From Alphaproteobacteria bacterium (lineage in GTDB: Bacteria > Pseudomonadota > Alphaproteobacteria > JAJUGE01): 64,000 bases of DNA. This document shows positions 54,454 to 62,866 of the stretch, piece by piece. Under the pieces are notes generated by a model that worked only from the letters and a program-made list of their open reading frames with translations, was not told the DNA's origin and did not search any database. The stretch covers positions 62,001 through 126,000 of the forward strand of contig JAJUGE010000001.1 in NCBI GenBank assembly GCA_029268305.1. The letters run 5' to 3'. Positions within the stretch are counted from its first letter, which is position 1, and every line of letters begins with the position of its first letter. The position numbers and the translations under genes were made by a program.

Positions 54454-55617
54454 ATGCGGATGAGCGAGGATCGGATCCTGACGACGCATGCCGGCAGCTT
54501 GCCGCGGCCGTTGGAGTTGGTGAGCCTCTATGGCCGCCGCGCGCAGGGCGGTGCGGTGGATGCCGCCGAGCTGGAGCGTGCAGGCCGCGACGCGTTGCGG
54601 CAGATCGTGCCGAAGCAGGCCGCAGCCGGCATCGACATAGGCAACAACGGAGAGCAGCAGCGCGAGGGTTTCTTCCTCTACGTTCAGCATCGCATGTCGG
54701 GCTTTGGCGGCTCCTGGACACGTCGTCCGCGCGGCGATGTCGCCCGCTATCCCGACTATGCCCGCATGATGGAGGCGCAGCAGGCCGGACGCGTTGCCGT
54801 CAGCAATTTTCTCCCTCCGAAAGCAGTGGGGGAGGTGCGGTACCTCGATGCGGGGCTGGTCGAGGCGGAGTGCGTGGATTTCCGAGAAGCGCTCGATGCC
54901 GCGAGCGATCCCTTCGTGGAGCCGTTCATGACGGCACCGTCGCCAGGCATCGTCGCGGCGGCGATGAAGAACGAGCACTACGACACGGAAGATGCTTATC
55001 TTTCTGCGCTCGCCGATGCGCTCCGGGTGGAGTACGAGACGATCGTGCGCCACGGCTATCTGCTACAGCTCGACTGTCCCGATCTTGCGCTGGAGCGGCA
55101 CATCGGCTTCCAGGACCGGCCCCTCGCGGACTTCCTCGCCTTCGTGGAGGCGGTGGTCGCATCGATCAACCGCGCGCTGGAGAACATCCCTCGCGACCGG
55201 GTGCGGATGCACGTCTGTTGGGGCAATTACGAAGGGCCGCACGATCTCGACGTTCCGCTGGAGGAAATCCTGCCGATCATCCGTCAGGCCCGCGTCGGCG
55301 GCTTCGTCTTTCCGTTCGCCAATCCGCGCCACGCACACGAATACAAGGTGCTGGAGAAGCGGCCCCCTGACGACGACCAGATCCTGGTCGCCGGCGTGAT
55401 CGACACGCTTACCAATTTCGTCGAGCACCCGGAGGTCGTCGCCGACCGGATCGAGCGAGTCGCCCATGCCATCGGCGACCCACGTCGGGTCATTGCCGGC
55501 ACCGACTGCGGCTTCGACACCTCGGCCGGCATGGGGCGAGTTGCGGAGGACGTGGTCTGGGCGAAGTTGCGGGCGATGCGCGATGGCGCGCGCATTGCGA
55601 CGGAGCGGTTGTTCTAG
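54454..55617 (+). CDS. Cobalamin-independent methionine synthase II family (MetE C-terminal-like)
   Basis: A 387-residue protein homologous to the C-terminal catalytic half of MetE only. The N-terminus TTHAGSLPRP and the block GNNGEQQREGFFLYVQHRM are typical of the short uncharacterised branch. Zinc ligands can be placed as the His and Cys in RMHVCWGNYEGPH, a Glu further on, and the Cys in GTDCGFDTSAGMG. Since metH is also present at the left edge, this may be a methyltransferase for another substrate instead of a housekeeping methionine synthase. It ends 12 bases from the convergent FAD oxidase gene. Confidence 0.85.
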   Translation: MRMSEDRILTTHAGSLPRPLELVSLYGRRAQGGAVDAAELERAGRDALRQIVPKQAAAGIDIGNNGEQQREGFFLYVQHRMSGFGGSWTRRPRGDVARYPDYARMMEAQQAGRVAVSNFLPPKAVGEVRYLDAGLVEAECVDFREALDAASDPFVEPFMTAPSPGIVAAAMKNEHYDTEDAYLSALADALRVEYETIVRHGYLLQLDCPDLALERHIGFQDRPLADFLAFVEAVVASINRALENIPRDRVRMHVCWGNYEGPHDLDVPLEEILPIIRQARVGGFVFPFANPRHAHEYKVLEKRPPDDDQILVAGVIDTLTNFVEHPEVVADRIERVAHAIGDPRRVIAGTDCGFDTSAGMGRVAEDVVWAKLRAMRDGARIATERLF

Positions 55618-55629
55618 TGTTGACGCCCG

Positions 55630-57057
55630 TTACCCCTCCGGCACCACCTTCTTCGGGTTCATGATCCCCTTCGGGTCCAGCGCCGCCTTGATGGTCCGCA
55701 TCAGATCGAGCTCGACCTCGCTCTTGTAATGAGCGAGCTCCTCGCGCTTGAGGCGGCCGATGCCGTGTTCGGCGCTGATGCTGCCGTCCATGGAGGCGAC
55801 GATGCGGTGAACCGCGTCATTGAGCTCGCCCCAGCGCGCCAGGTACTCGGCCCTGTCCATGCCTACCGGCTGGGTGACGTTGTAGTGGATGTTGCCGTCG
55901 CCGACATGGCCGAACGGGCAGGGACGGGCACCGGGGATCGTCTTCTCGACCACCGCATTCGCCTGCTCGATGAAATCGGCTACGCGGGAGACGGGAATGG
56001 CGACATCGTGCTTGATGCTGCCGCCTTCCGGTATCTGCGCCTCGACGATCGCCTCGCGGATCCGCCAGAGGTCCTTCACCTGCTGCTCGCTCTCGGCGAT
56101 CACCGCATCCAGCACCAGGCCTTCCTCGATCGCCTCGGCGAGCGTCTCCTCCACCAACTCGCGGAGGCCACTGTTGCGCCGCCCGGCACTGGCTCGCATC
56201 AGTGCGTAGTGCTCGTACGGCTGGTCGAACGGGTCCCGGACACCGGGGACGTGCTTCACCGAAATTTCGATGCCGAAGCGCGGCATCATCTCGAAGGCGG
56301 ACACCTGGTCGCCGGTCGCGAGCCGCATGCGCGACAGGAGCTCGATCACGCCGGGTAGCGAAGAGACGGCGGCCATCGCCGTCACCTCCTCGCGCGGCTT
56401 CGGAAATATCTTGAGCGCGGCGGCGGTGATGATCCCGAGCGTTCCTTCGGCTCCGACGAACAGGTGCTTCAGGTCGTAGCCGGTGTTGTCCTTGCGCAGT
56501 CGGCGTAGGCCGTTCCAGATGCGGCCGTCCGGCAGGACCACCTCCAGCCCGAGGACGAGGTCGCGGGCGTTGCCGAAGCGGAGCGTGTTGATGCCGCCCG
56601 CGTTGGTCGAGAGGTTGCCGCCGATCTGGCAGCTTCCTTCGGCACCGAGGCTCAGCGGAAACAGCCGGTCGACCTCGTCGGCCGCCTGCTGGATGTTCTG
56701 GAGCACGCAGCCGGCCTCGACGGTCATCGTGTAGTTGAGCGGATCAATCTCACGGACCCGGTTCATCCGGCTGAGGCTGACGATGATCTCCTCGCCTTCC
56801 TCGAACGGGATCGAGGCGCCGCATAGGCTGGTATTGCCGCCTTGGGGCACGATCGGCGTGCCGCTTTCCCAGCAGAGGCGCACGATGGCGGAGACCTGCT
56901 CGGTCGAGGCGGGCCGAACCAGCATTGGCGTCTTGCCGCGAAAGAGGCCGCGCAGCTCCGTGAGATGCGGCTCGAGGTCAGCCGGGTCGGTGAGGACGGC
57001 CCTGTCACCGACGACGGCACGCATCCGGTCGAGCATCTCTGCGGCGGGCATCGCCAT
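55630..57057 (-). CDS. FAD-binding oxidase (GlcD/D-2-hydroxyacid dehydrogenase family)
   Basis: A 475-residue flavoprotein with an N-terminal PCMH-type FAD domain (IVPQGGNTSLCGASIPF, LSLGAEGSCQIGGNLSTNAGG, LRRLRKDNTGYDLKHLFVG in part) and a C-terminal FAD-oxidase domain ending with FGHVGDGNIHYNV, SAEHGIGRLKREEL and NPKKVVP. It is closest in layout to D-lactate, glycolate and D-2-hydroxyglutarate dehydrogenases; the substrate is undetermined. The start at 57057 follows AGGAAAA; further in-frame ATGs lie 34 and 27 codons upstream without support. It is divergent from the EamA transporter. Confidence 0.92.
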   Translation of the reverse strand: MAMPAAEMLDRMRAVVGDRAVLTDPADLEPHLTELRGLFRGKTPMLVRPASTEQVSAIVRLCWESGTPIVPQGGNTSLCGASIPFEEGEEIIVSLSRMNRVREIDPLNYTMTVEAGCVLQNIQQAADEVDRLFPLSLGAEGSCQIGGNLSTNAGGINTLRFGNARDLVLGLEVVLPDGRIWNGLRRLRKDNTGYDLKHLFVGAEGTLGIITAAALKIFPKPREEVTAMAAVSSLPGVIELLSRMRLATGDQVSAFEMMPRFGIEISVKHVPGVRDPFDQPYEHYALMRASAGRRNSGLRELVEETLAEAIEEGLVLDAVIAESEQQVKDLWRIREAIVEAQIPEGGSIKHDVAIPVSRVADFIEQANAVVEKTIPGARPCPFGHVGDGNIHYNVTQPVGMDRAEYLARWGELNDAVHRIVASMDGSISAEHGIGRLKREELAHYKSEVELDLMRTIKAALDPKGIMNPKKVVPEG

Positions 57058-57218
57058 GGCGGATTTTCCTGTCGTTCGGACGGTTGTTCCATTTATCCCA
57101 GTGCGGAAATCCCGGCAAGACGAGCGCAGGGCCGCCATTGCCGCGAGCGGCAGCCGCAATATGCTGTCCTGAGCGCCTGCCGGCCGCGGCGGCGACTTTT
57201 CGAGATGGAGCCTCCCGA

Positions 57219-58148
57219 GTGAACAGCGTTACCGGCAAATCCACGCCCATCGCCGAGGCGGTGACGGCGATGCCGAAACTCGGCTGGGTACTGTTGCCCG
57301 GGCTGACGCTGCTCTGGGGCGTCAACTGGCCGATCCTGAAGGTGGGGCTTTCCGAGATCCCCCTGTTCACCTTTCGGACGGTGACCGCCTTCGTGGCCGC
57401 CGCCGGCCTGTTCGCCATCGCCCGCGCCTATGGCCAATCCTTGCGGGTTCCGGTGTCGCAATGGCGTGGCCTCGCCGTCGCCGCCATTCTCAACATGGCG
57501 CTCTGGAACGTGCTCATGTTCTACGGGATCATGTACATGGATTCGGGGAGGGCGGCGATCCTCGGATACACTATGCCGTTGTGGGCGACCTTGGCCGGTA
57601 TGCTGCTCCTCGGGGACAGGCCCACCCGTCGCCAGACGTTCGGCCTCGTCTCCGGCCTCTGTGGTATGGCGGTTCTCGTGATCGCCGATGCCCGCAACAT
57701 CGGCGCGGCCCCGCTCGGAGCTCTTTCGATCATCGCCGCCGCCGCCTGCTGGGGCGCGGGAACGGTGGCGCTCAAATACTACCGCTTCACGTTGCCGACG
57801 GCGGTGCTCACCGGGTGGCAGCAGCTCATCGGTGGCATTCCGATCCTGCTGTGCGCGCTTGTCCTGGAGCTCGGCGAGATCGGCCCGGTGTCGCTGCTGC
57901 CGGCCCTCGCTCTCGCGTATAACGCGGTGATCGCTTCGCTCTTTTGCTATTGGGCATTCTTTACGATCGTCGCCATCACGCCGGTGGTCATGTCGACCGT
58001 CAGCACGCTGATGGTCCCGGTGGTGGGGGTCGTCTCCGGCGCACTGCTTCTCGGTGAGACACCGGGGATCGACACCTTCCTCGCTCTCGCCCTCGTGATT
58101 ATAGCGATCGCGTCCGTGGTGTTTCCGGGCCGCCCCGTCAAAGCCTGA
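57219..58148 (+). CDS. EamA/DMT family transporter (RhaT/RarD superfamily)
   Basis: An inner-membrane exporter candidate of 309 residues with ten hydrophobic helices in two EamA repeats (first from LLWGVNWPILKVGL, second from AAAACWGAGTVALKYYRFTL). The family moves amino acids, metabolites or drugs; the substrate cannot be inferred. GTG at 57219 is the probable start; an ATG at 57270 would begin closer to helix 1. The 3' end overlaps the nitrilase gene by 11 bases on the opposite strand. Confidence 0.88.
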   Translation: MNSVTGKSTPIAEAVTAMPKLGWVLLPGLTLLWGVNWPILKVGLSEIPLFTFRTVTAFVAAAGLFAIARAYGQSLRVPVSQWRGLAVAAILNMALWNVLMFYGIMYMDSGRAAILGYTMPLWATLAGMLLLGDRPTRRQTFGLVSGLCGMAVLVIADARNIGAAPLGALSIIAAAACWGAGTVALKYYRFTLPTAVLTGWQQLIGGIPILLCALVLELGEIGPVSLLPALALAYNAVIASLFCYWAFFTIVAITPVVMSTVSTLMVPVVGVVSGALLLGETPGIDTFLALALVIIAIASVVFPGRPVKA

Positions 58149-59034
58149 CGATCTCGACATCGCCCGCGGGCGCGCCTTCGGCCGCGCGCCAGTCGCGTGA
58201 GATCAGCACTTCGCCGTCGCGCCGCAAATCCTGCATCAGGCTGAGGTCCAACTCGGCATGGATCAGGCCGGCGCGGTTGATGCCGCCGAGCGCGATCACG
58301 CCGTCGGGCGACAACGCCTTGTCGGCCGGGGCGAAGATACCCGCGGCACCGACGTTGAAGTCGATTGCCGGCGACCAGGGTGCATCACCGACGGTCGCCG
58401 CCTGTACGACATAGCACTGGTTCTCCAGAGCGCGCGCGAGTCCGGCGGTGCGGACGCGGTGATAGCCCGAGAGGCCGTCGGTGCATGCCGGGACGAGCAC
58501 GACATCGGCACCCGCCTCCGCTAGCCGGCGGACGAGCAGCGGAAACTCGGAGTCGTAGCAGATGGCTACACCGAGCCTGCCCAAGTCAGTGTCGAAGAGC
58601 TTGAGGCTCTTTCCCGGGGCGATTCCCCACGTTTCCGCCTCGAAACGGGTCATGTTCAGCTTGTCCTGCGCGGCGCATTCTCCGGTCGGAGAAAACAGCC
58701 GCGCACGATTGCGGTAGCGGCCGTCGGGGTCGCATTCGGGGAAGCTGGGCGCGAGGAGATAGAGCCCATGGCTCCTGGCGATCGCCGCATACAGTTGGAG
58801 CCATTCGGGCAACAGGTCCTGCATCGCTTCGAGCTGGGCCGCGAGATCGTGTTGTGCCGGTCCCGTCAGAAGCGACGAAAGCTCCATGCTCGCATATTCG
58901 GGCAACACCAGGAGCCGCGAGCCGTGGCTCGCCGCTTCCCGGGCAATTGTGTCGACCTTGGCAGCGAAGGCGAGCCAGTCGGCCGAAGGGGCGACCGGCC
59001 ATGCGGAGGTCGAAACGCGGATGCAAGCGCTCAA
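58138..59034 (-). CDS. Carbon-nitrogen hydrolase (nitrilase superfamily)
   Basis: A 298-residue amidase/nitrilase-type enzyme. The catalytic triad is visible: E46 (LVLPEYASME), K125 (AAQDKLNMTRFE) and C159 (VAICYDSEFP), with the second Glu region near TDGLSGYHRVRT. Substrate is unknown; a NitPA-like amidase for small amides is possible. The TTG at 59034, preceded by GGAGAACAA, is my choice of start and lies 17 bases after the GNAT stop; the frame is open another 29 codons upstream through the acetyltransferase gene. It is probably co-transcribed with that gene. Confidence 0.87.
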   Translation of the reverse strand: MSACIRVSTSAWPVAPSADWLAFAAKVDTIAREAASHGSRLLVLPEYASMELSSLLTGPAQHDLAAQLEAMQDLLPEWLQLYAAIARSHGLYLLAPSFPECDPDGRYRNRARLFSPTGECAAQDKLNMTRFEAETWGIAPGKSLKLFDTDLGRLGVAICYDSEFPLLVRRLAEAGADVVLVPACTDGLSGYHRVRTAGLARALENQCYVVQAATVGDAPWSPAIDFNVGAAGIFAPADKALSPDGVIALGGINRAGLIHAELDLSLMQDLRRDGEVLISRDWRAAEGAPAGDVEIVRL

Positions 59035-59051
59035 TTGTTCTCCGGAATTGT

Positions 59052-59654
59052 CTAGGTCAGGTCCTTCGCCCAGAACAGCATGCGCTTCGGGCTCTCGGCC
59101 TCCTCGTCCAGATCCTGCCACGAGAAGGTCGTCTCGAGGGGGATGCGCTCATAGCCCCGCTTGCGCCAGAACGCGTCGAGCGGAACGTAGTCTGCCGGCC
59201 GCCGCGGGTGATCGGCCGGACGATCGACCGCGCAGAAGACCGCCTTCGTCAGGCCCAACGACCTGGCGTGCGCCTCACGATGGGTGAAGAAGCTCACCCC
59301 GACACCGCGTCCGCGCCATTCCGGCAGCAGGACGGACTCGCCGAAATAGCAGATCCGATCGAGCGGCCAGCCGGCCTCTCTGAATGGCGCCTGCTCCTCC
59401 TCGACCGCGTCGACGAGAGGCAGGGCGGTGGCCGCACCCACCACGACTTCGCCGGCCCGGGCCGTGACGATGACGGCATCCGGTACGGCGGTATAGGCGG
59501 CGAGATATTTCTCCTCGTATGCCGTGCTGCCGTCATAGAGGTAGGGGAACTCGCGGAAGACCTGCATCCGTAGCCTCGCGAGCGAAGGAATCTCGCGCGC
59601 CGCGTCGGCTCCGGTCAGGCTCTCGATGGTGAGTTCGTCGATCTTCGAGCGCAT
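59052..59654 (-). CDS. GNAT family N-acetyltransferase
   Basis: A 200-residue protein with the GNAT acetyl-CoA-binding signature LPEWRGRGVGVSFF preceded by the beta strand GESVLLPE, and a C-terminal AFWRKRGYERI typical of the fold. The acceptor substrate is unknown. The ATG at 59654 is preceded by ACGGAGAG; the frame is open 35 codons upstream without a better site. It precedes the nitrilase gene on the same strand. Confidence 0.85.
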   Translation of the reverse strand: MRSKIDELTIESLTGADAAREIPSLARLRMQVFREFPYLYDGSTAYEEKYLAAYTAVPDAVIVTARAGEVVVGAATALPLVDAVEEEQAPFREAGWPLDRICYFGESVLLPEWRGRGVGVSFFTHREAHARSLGLTKAVFCAVDRPADHPRRPADYVPLDAFWRKRGYERIPLETTFSWQDLDEEAESPKRMLFWAKDLT

Positions 59655-59846
59655 AGGCTCTCCGTAGATGAGATACTGCGTCACACACTTTGCTGGGGCG
59701 GCCCGATCGCGCTTCACAAAGGGGCCGGGTTCTATGTGGGTTATTCTCCGCGACCGCAAGGCCTGCGTGAGGAATCAGTGCAGACGCCGGCGCAAGCAAG
59801 GAGGGCTGACCCGGCCGATCAAGAAGCGGAAGTTGGATCCGACCTG

Positions 59847-60713
59847 TTACTGCGCACGCAGCTCTTCGACGAAACGAGCCAGGCGGTCGAGCCGCGGCAG
59901 GACATTGTCGGCGCTGTCAGCTTTCAGCCCGAAAATGCAGCGGGTCACGCCGGCGTCGCGGAGACGCCGAATGGTTTCCGGGTCGCGCGGAGTGCCGAAG
60001 GTTGTGATCGGGTAGGGCGGGCGTCCAGCCTCTGTCGCCCGCCGAGCCAAGTCCGCCATCATTTTCAGCCGCTCCTCGAGCCGGCTTTCTCCGGGCGGGT
60101 CGGCGAGCATCGGGATCCAGCCATCGCCGTAGCGCATCACCCGATCCAGGGTACGCTCGGCGTCACCGCCGACGAAAACCGGCGGATGCGGCTTCTGCAC
60201 CGGCTTCGGCCAGGACCAGATGCGCTCGAACTTGACGAACTCGCCGTCGTAGCTCGCCTCGTCCTGGGTCCAGATCGCCTTCATCGCCTCGACGCGCTCT
60301 CGCATGACCTTGAAGCGGCGCTTCCAGTTCGTGCCATGGTTCTCCATCTCCTCCCGGTTCCAGCCGCCGCCGATGCCGACATCGATGCGCCCGCCCGAGA
60401 GGTGGTCGAGGCTCGCAATCTCCTTCGCTGTGATGATCGGGTCGCGCTCGATCACGAGGCAGACGCCGGTGCCGAGCCGAATTCGCTTCGTCACGGCCGC
60501 AGCCGCGGCGAGGCCGACGAACATGTCGAGATTGCGGATGTAGTCGTCCGGCAGTTGCCCGCCGATCCGGAAGGGAGACTTCCGGCTCGCCGGAATGTGC
60601 GTGTGGTCGGGGATGAAGAGGGCGTCGAAGCCACGTTCCTCGACCGCCATCGCCAGCTCCGCCGGCCCCATCGAATAGTCGGTGGCGAACATGGTGACGC
60701 CGTATTCCATCAC
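59847..60713 (-). CDS. Luciferase-like (LLM class) flavin- or F420-dependent oxidoreductase
   Basis: A 288-residue TIM-barrel oxidoreductase of the bacterial luciferase superfamily, most like the TIGR03619-type F420-dependent group. It opens with GVTMFATDYSMGPAELAMAV, has FDALFIPDHTHIP and the block SLDHLSGGRIDVGIGGGWNR. Cofactor choice (FMN or F420) cannot be decided from the sequence. It follows the SpoIIAA-like gene by 77 bases on the same strand, so it may be the distal gene of that operon. Confidence 0.88.
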   Translation of the reverse strand: MMEYGVTMFATDYSMGPAELAMAVEERGFDALFIPDHTHIPASRKSPFRIGGQLPDDYIRNLDMFVGLAAAAAVTKRIRLGTGVCLVIERDPIITAKEIASLDHLSGGRIDVGIGGGWNREEMENHGTNWKRRFKVMRERVEAMKAIWTQDEASYDGEFVKFERIWSWPKPVQKPHPPVFVGGDAERTLDRVMRYGDGWIPMLADPPGESRLEERLKMMADLARRATEAGRPPYPITTFGTPRDPETIRRLRDAGVTRCIFGLKADSADNVLPRLDRLARFVEELRAQ

Positions 60714-60790
60714 TCCCTCCCGCTTCTCGTCCGCAGAGCGGCATCTCCGTCAGCATGAAGAAGGGCTTCGCGCGGGGCAATCGTCGTTCA

Positions 60791-61150
60791 TCAGGTGCTC
60801 CTGAGCCAGACGCGTGCCGCATCGGCCTCGGCTGGCGTGAAGGTGCGGACTTCGGCCTTCAGCGCGGGACCGACGACACGGACGAGCCATTCGATCCAGC
60901 GTTCGTCCGTGACGATCGCCGCGCGGCTCACGTCGTTCATGTGACGCAGGCTGAACTTCACGTCGTCCCAAAAGGCCGCGGGGTCCATGCCGCGGAAATC
61001 GCGGATGTCTTCCAGCAGCCGAACCTTGCCGTGACGTGCGATCGCCGCTTCGAGGTTCGCTGCGATCTCGTCGAACTCCGCGCGCGAGACCTTTCCGTCG
61101 ACAGTGATCTCGATAAGGTTCGTACCCGGCTCCTCTTGGTAGGTGATCAT
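60791..61150 (-). CDS. SpoIIAA-like (STAS/SEC14-type) small protein
   Basis: A 119-residue protein of the SpoIIAA-like/STAS-SEC14 family (DUF3478 type): IEITVDGKVSRAEFDEIAAN, RLLEDIRDFRGMDP and KFSLRHMNDVSRAAIVTDER. Related proteins in bacteria bind lipids or take part in stress signalling, but no activity is established. The ATG at 61150 overlaps the stop of the LigD-type gene by four bases (ATGA), so it is translationally coupled to it. The frame runs upstream without support. Confidence 0.85.
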   Translation of the reverse strand: MITYQEEPGTNLIEITVDGKVSRAEFDEIAANLEAAIARHGKVRLLEDIRDFRGMDPAAFWDDVKFSLRHMNDVSRAAIVTDERWIEWLVRVVGPALKAEVRTFTPAEADAARVWLRST

Positions 61151-61866
61151 CCTTTTCGCCGCTCCGGCCCCGTTTCCTCCGAATTCCAAACTGCGTCCTT
61201 GGCTTCGGCGATTTCTTCCATGGCTCGGCCGGAAGCGACGCTCCAGGCATTCTCTTCGAGCCAAGCTTCGGGCTCGCCCCGAAGCGCTTCCTCATCCCGA
61301 TCCTTGATCAGCAGCCAGTTGTCGCGTCTCTCGTCACGTGCCTTGCCGCCCATCCGGACCAGTGCCCAGACGCCACGTAGCTTTTCACCGCGCAGGCGGA
61401 CTTTCATATGCCCGCCTTCATAATCCGCGCCGCGTTCGCCTACCGGCTCCCACGTGCCGCGATCCCACAGCATGACCGTGCCGCCACCGTATTGTCCTTG
61501 GGGGATGACGCCTTCGAAGCTGCCGTACTCGAGCGGATGATCCTCCACATGTACGGCCAGGCGGCGGTGGGCGGGATCCAGGCTCGGGCCCTTGGCGATG
61601 GCCCAGCTTTTCAGCACACCATCCAGTTCGAGGCGAAAATCGTAGTGGAGGCGACTCGCCGCGTGCTTCTGGACCACGAAGCTGTTGCCGTCTCCCTTGT
61701 GGGATGCCGTCCCCGCCGGCTCCGGCGTTCGCTCGAAGTCCCGTTTTGCGGTGTAGGCGTCGAGTGCGTCGGAGGACCTGCGACCGGAATCGGGCGATTT
61801 CCGTTGGTTGGACCTCCGGCTGTTTCTAGCCTTAGGCTTGGAAGGTTTCGCAGAACCCGAGGCCAT
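61147..61866 (-). CDS. Free-standing LigD-type DNA 3'-phosphoesterase domain protein
   Basis: A 239-residue protein consisting of a basic N-terminal tail (about 1-60) and the phosphoesterase (PE) domain that in Pseudomonas LigD trims 3' ribonucleotides and 3' phosphates at broken ends. The metal and catalytic residues are conserved: H68 and H74 in QKHAASRLHYDF, D76, R78, H110 and Y114 in VEDHPLEYGSFEG, with the same spacing as H42, H48, D50, R52, H84 and Y88 of Pseudomonas aeruginosa LigD. There is no polymerase or ligase domain here. Its start shares a base with the SDR stop and its stop overlaps the SpoIIAA-like start. Confidence 0.92.
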   Translation of the reverse strand: MASGSAKPSKPKARNSRRSNQRKSPDSGRRSSDALDAYTAKRDFERTPEPAGTASHKGDGNSFVVQKHAASRLHYDFRLELDGVLKSWAIAKGPSLDPAHRRLAVHVEDHPLEYGSFEGVIPQGQYGGGTVMLWDRGTWEPVGERGADYEGGHMKVRLRGEKLRGVWALVRMGGKARDERRDNWLLIKDRDEEALRGEPEAWLEENAWSVASGRAMEEIAEAKDAVWNSEETGPERRKG

Positions 61867-62726
61867 CAGCCGCCCACCACTTCGCCGCCGTTCGGGTGGA
61901 GGACCTGTCCCGTCATATAAGACCCGTCGGCGGAGGCGAGAAAGATGTAGCAGGGGGCGACCTCATCCGGTTGACCGGGTCTCCCGAGCGGGACCTTGCC
62001 GCCGAACGTCGCGACGTGATCGGCATCGAAAGAGGCAGGGATCAGCGGTGTCCAGATTGGGCCGGGCGCCACGCCGTTCACCCGAATTCCACGTTCTGCG
62101 AGAGAGAGGGCGAGCGACCGGGTGAAGGAGACGATGGCGCCCTTTGTCGAAGCGTAATCGATCAGATGTGAACTGCCGCGGTACGCAGTGACCGAGGTGC
62201 TGTTCACGATTGCGGATCCATTCCCCAGATGCGGCAATGCCGCCCTGGTGATGTAGAACATCGAGAAGATGTTCGTGGCGTAGGTCCGGTGTAGCTGCTC
62301 GGTCGAGATTCCCTCCAAAGTGTCGCAAGGGTGCTGCTCCCCCGCGTTGTTGACGAGTATGTCGAGACCCCCGAGCTCCCGCACGGCTTCCGCGACGGCG
62401 GATTTGCAGAATGCCTCGTCGCCTACATCACCGCGGATGAGGTGGCAGCGCCGCCCCTCGGCCTGCACCAGTCGCCTGGATTCGTTCGCGTCTGCGTCTT
62501 CTTCGAGATAGATGATGGCGACATCCGCCCCTTCCTTTGCGAAGCCGATTGAAACCGCCCGGCCGATGCCGCTATCGCCGCCCGTCACGAGGGCCTTCTT
62601 CCCGGTCAGTTTCCCGCTGCCCCGGTAATTCCTCATTTCGCTCTGGGGCTCCGGGGTCATCTCGCCTTCGCGACCGGGTTGACGAGCCTGGTGCTGGGGC
62701 GGCTGCAGCTCTTCCTTCTCTGCCAT
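61866..62726 (-). CDS. Short-chain dehydrogenase/reductase (YghA/general stress type)
   Basis: A 286-residue SDR with a hydrophilic N-terminal extension rich in Gln, Pro and Glu (about 1-40), as in YghA and Bacillus stress SDRs. The cofactor loop is TGGDSGIG (48-55), NNAG motif at 126-129, and the active site S178, Y191 and K195 (NSTSVTAYRGSSHLIDYASTK region). Substrate is unknown. It heads the coupled trio SDR, LigD-PE, SpoIIAA-like and starts about 38 bases downstream of the predicted start site of a GGAAC-type promoter. Confidence 0.93.
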   Translation of the reverse strand: MAEKEELQPPQHQARQPGREGEMTPEPQSEMRNYRGSGKLTGKKALVTGGDSGIGRAVSIGFAKEGADVAIIYLEEDADANESRRLVQAEGRRCHLIRGDVGDEAFCKSAVAEAVRELGGLDILVNNAGEQHPCDTLEGISTEQLHRTYATNIFSMFYITRAALPHLGNGSAIVNSTSVTAYRGSSHLIDYASTKGAIVSFTRSLALSLAERGIRVNGVAPGPIWTPLIPASFDADHVATFGGKVPLGRPGQPDEVAPCYIFLASADGSYMTGQVLHPNGGEVVGG

Positions 62727-62768
62727 CGAACGGCTCCGGTCCTGTGGTTCTCTCCCGCTTCCCCGGTC

Positions 62769-62795
62769 GGAACCTTGGTCGTGGGCAACGGTTCC
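62769..62795. promoter_or_regulatory. Symmetric divergent EcfG-type promoter between the SDR operon and udgX
   Basis: GGAACC (62769-62774) and GGTTCC (62790-62795) are exact inverted copies, so the element reads GGAAC-N16-GGTT in both directions: plus strand towards udgX and minus strand towards the SDR gene. The alphaproteobacterial general stress sigma factor EcfG recognises GGAAC with CGTT or (G)GTT 16-17 bases downstream. Confidence 0.6.
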
Positions 62796-62805
62796 GGGCG
62801 CTCGC

Positions 62806-62830
62806 GGAACCCCTGACGGGCCGCGCGCTT
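62806..62830 (+). promoter_or_regulatory. Second, udgX-proximal GGAAC-type promoter candidate
   Basis: GGAAC at 62806-62810 with TT at 62829-62830 (GGAAC-N18-TT; -10 reads GCTT) lies 37 bases before the udgX ATG. It fits the loose EcfG consensus but lacks the CGTT core. Confidence 0.4.
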
Positions 62831-62866
62831 TAACCCGGTGCGGCGGCAGAATGCCGCCCGCGGATC

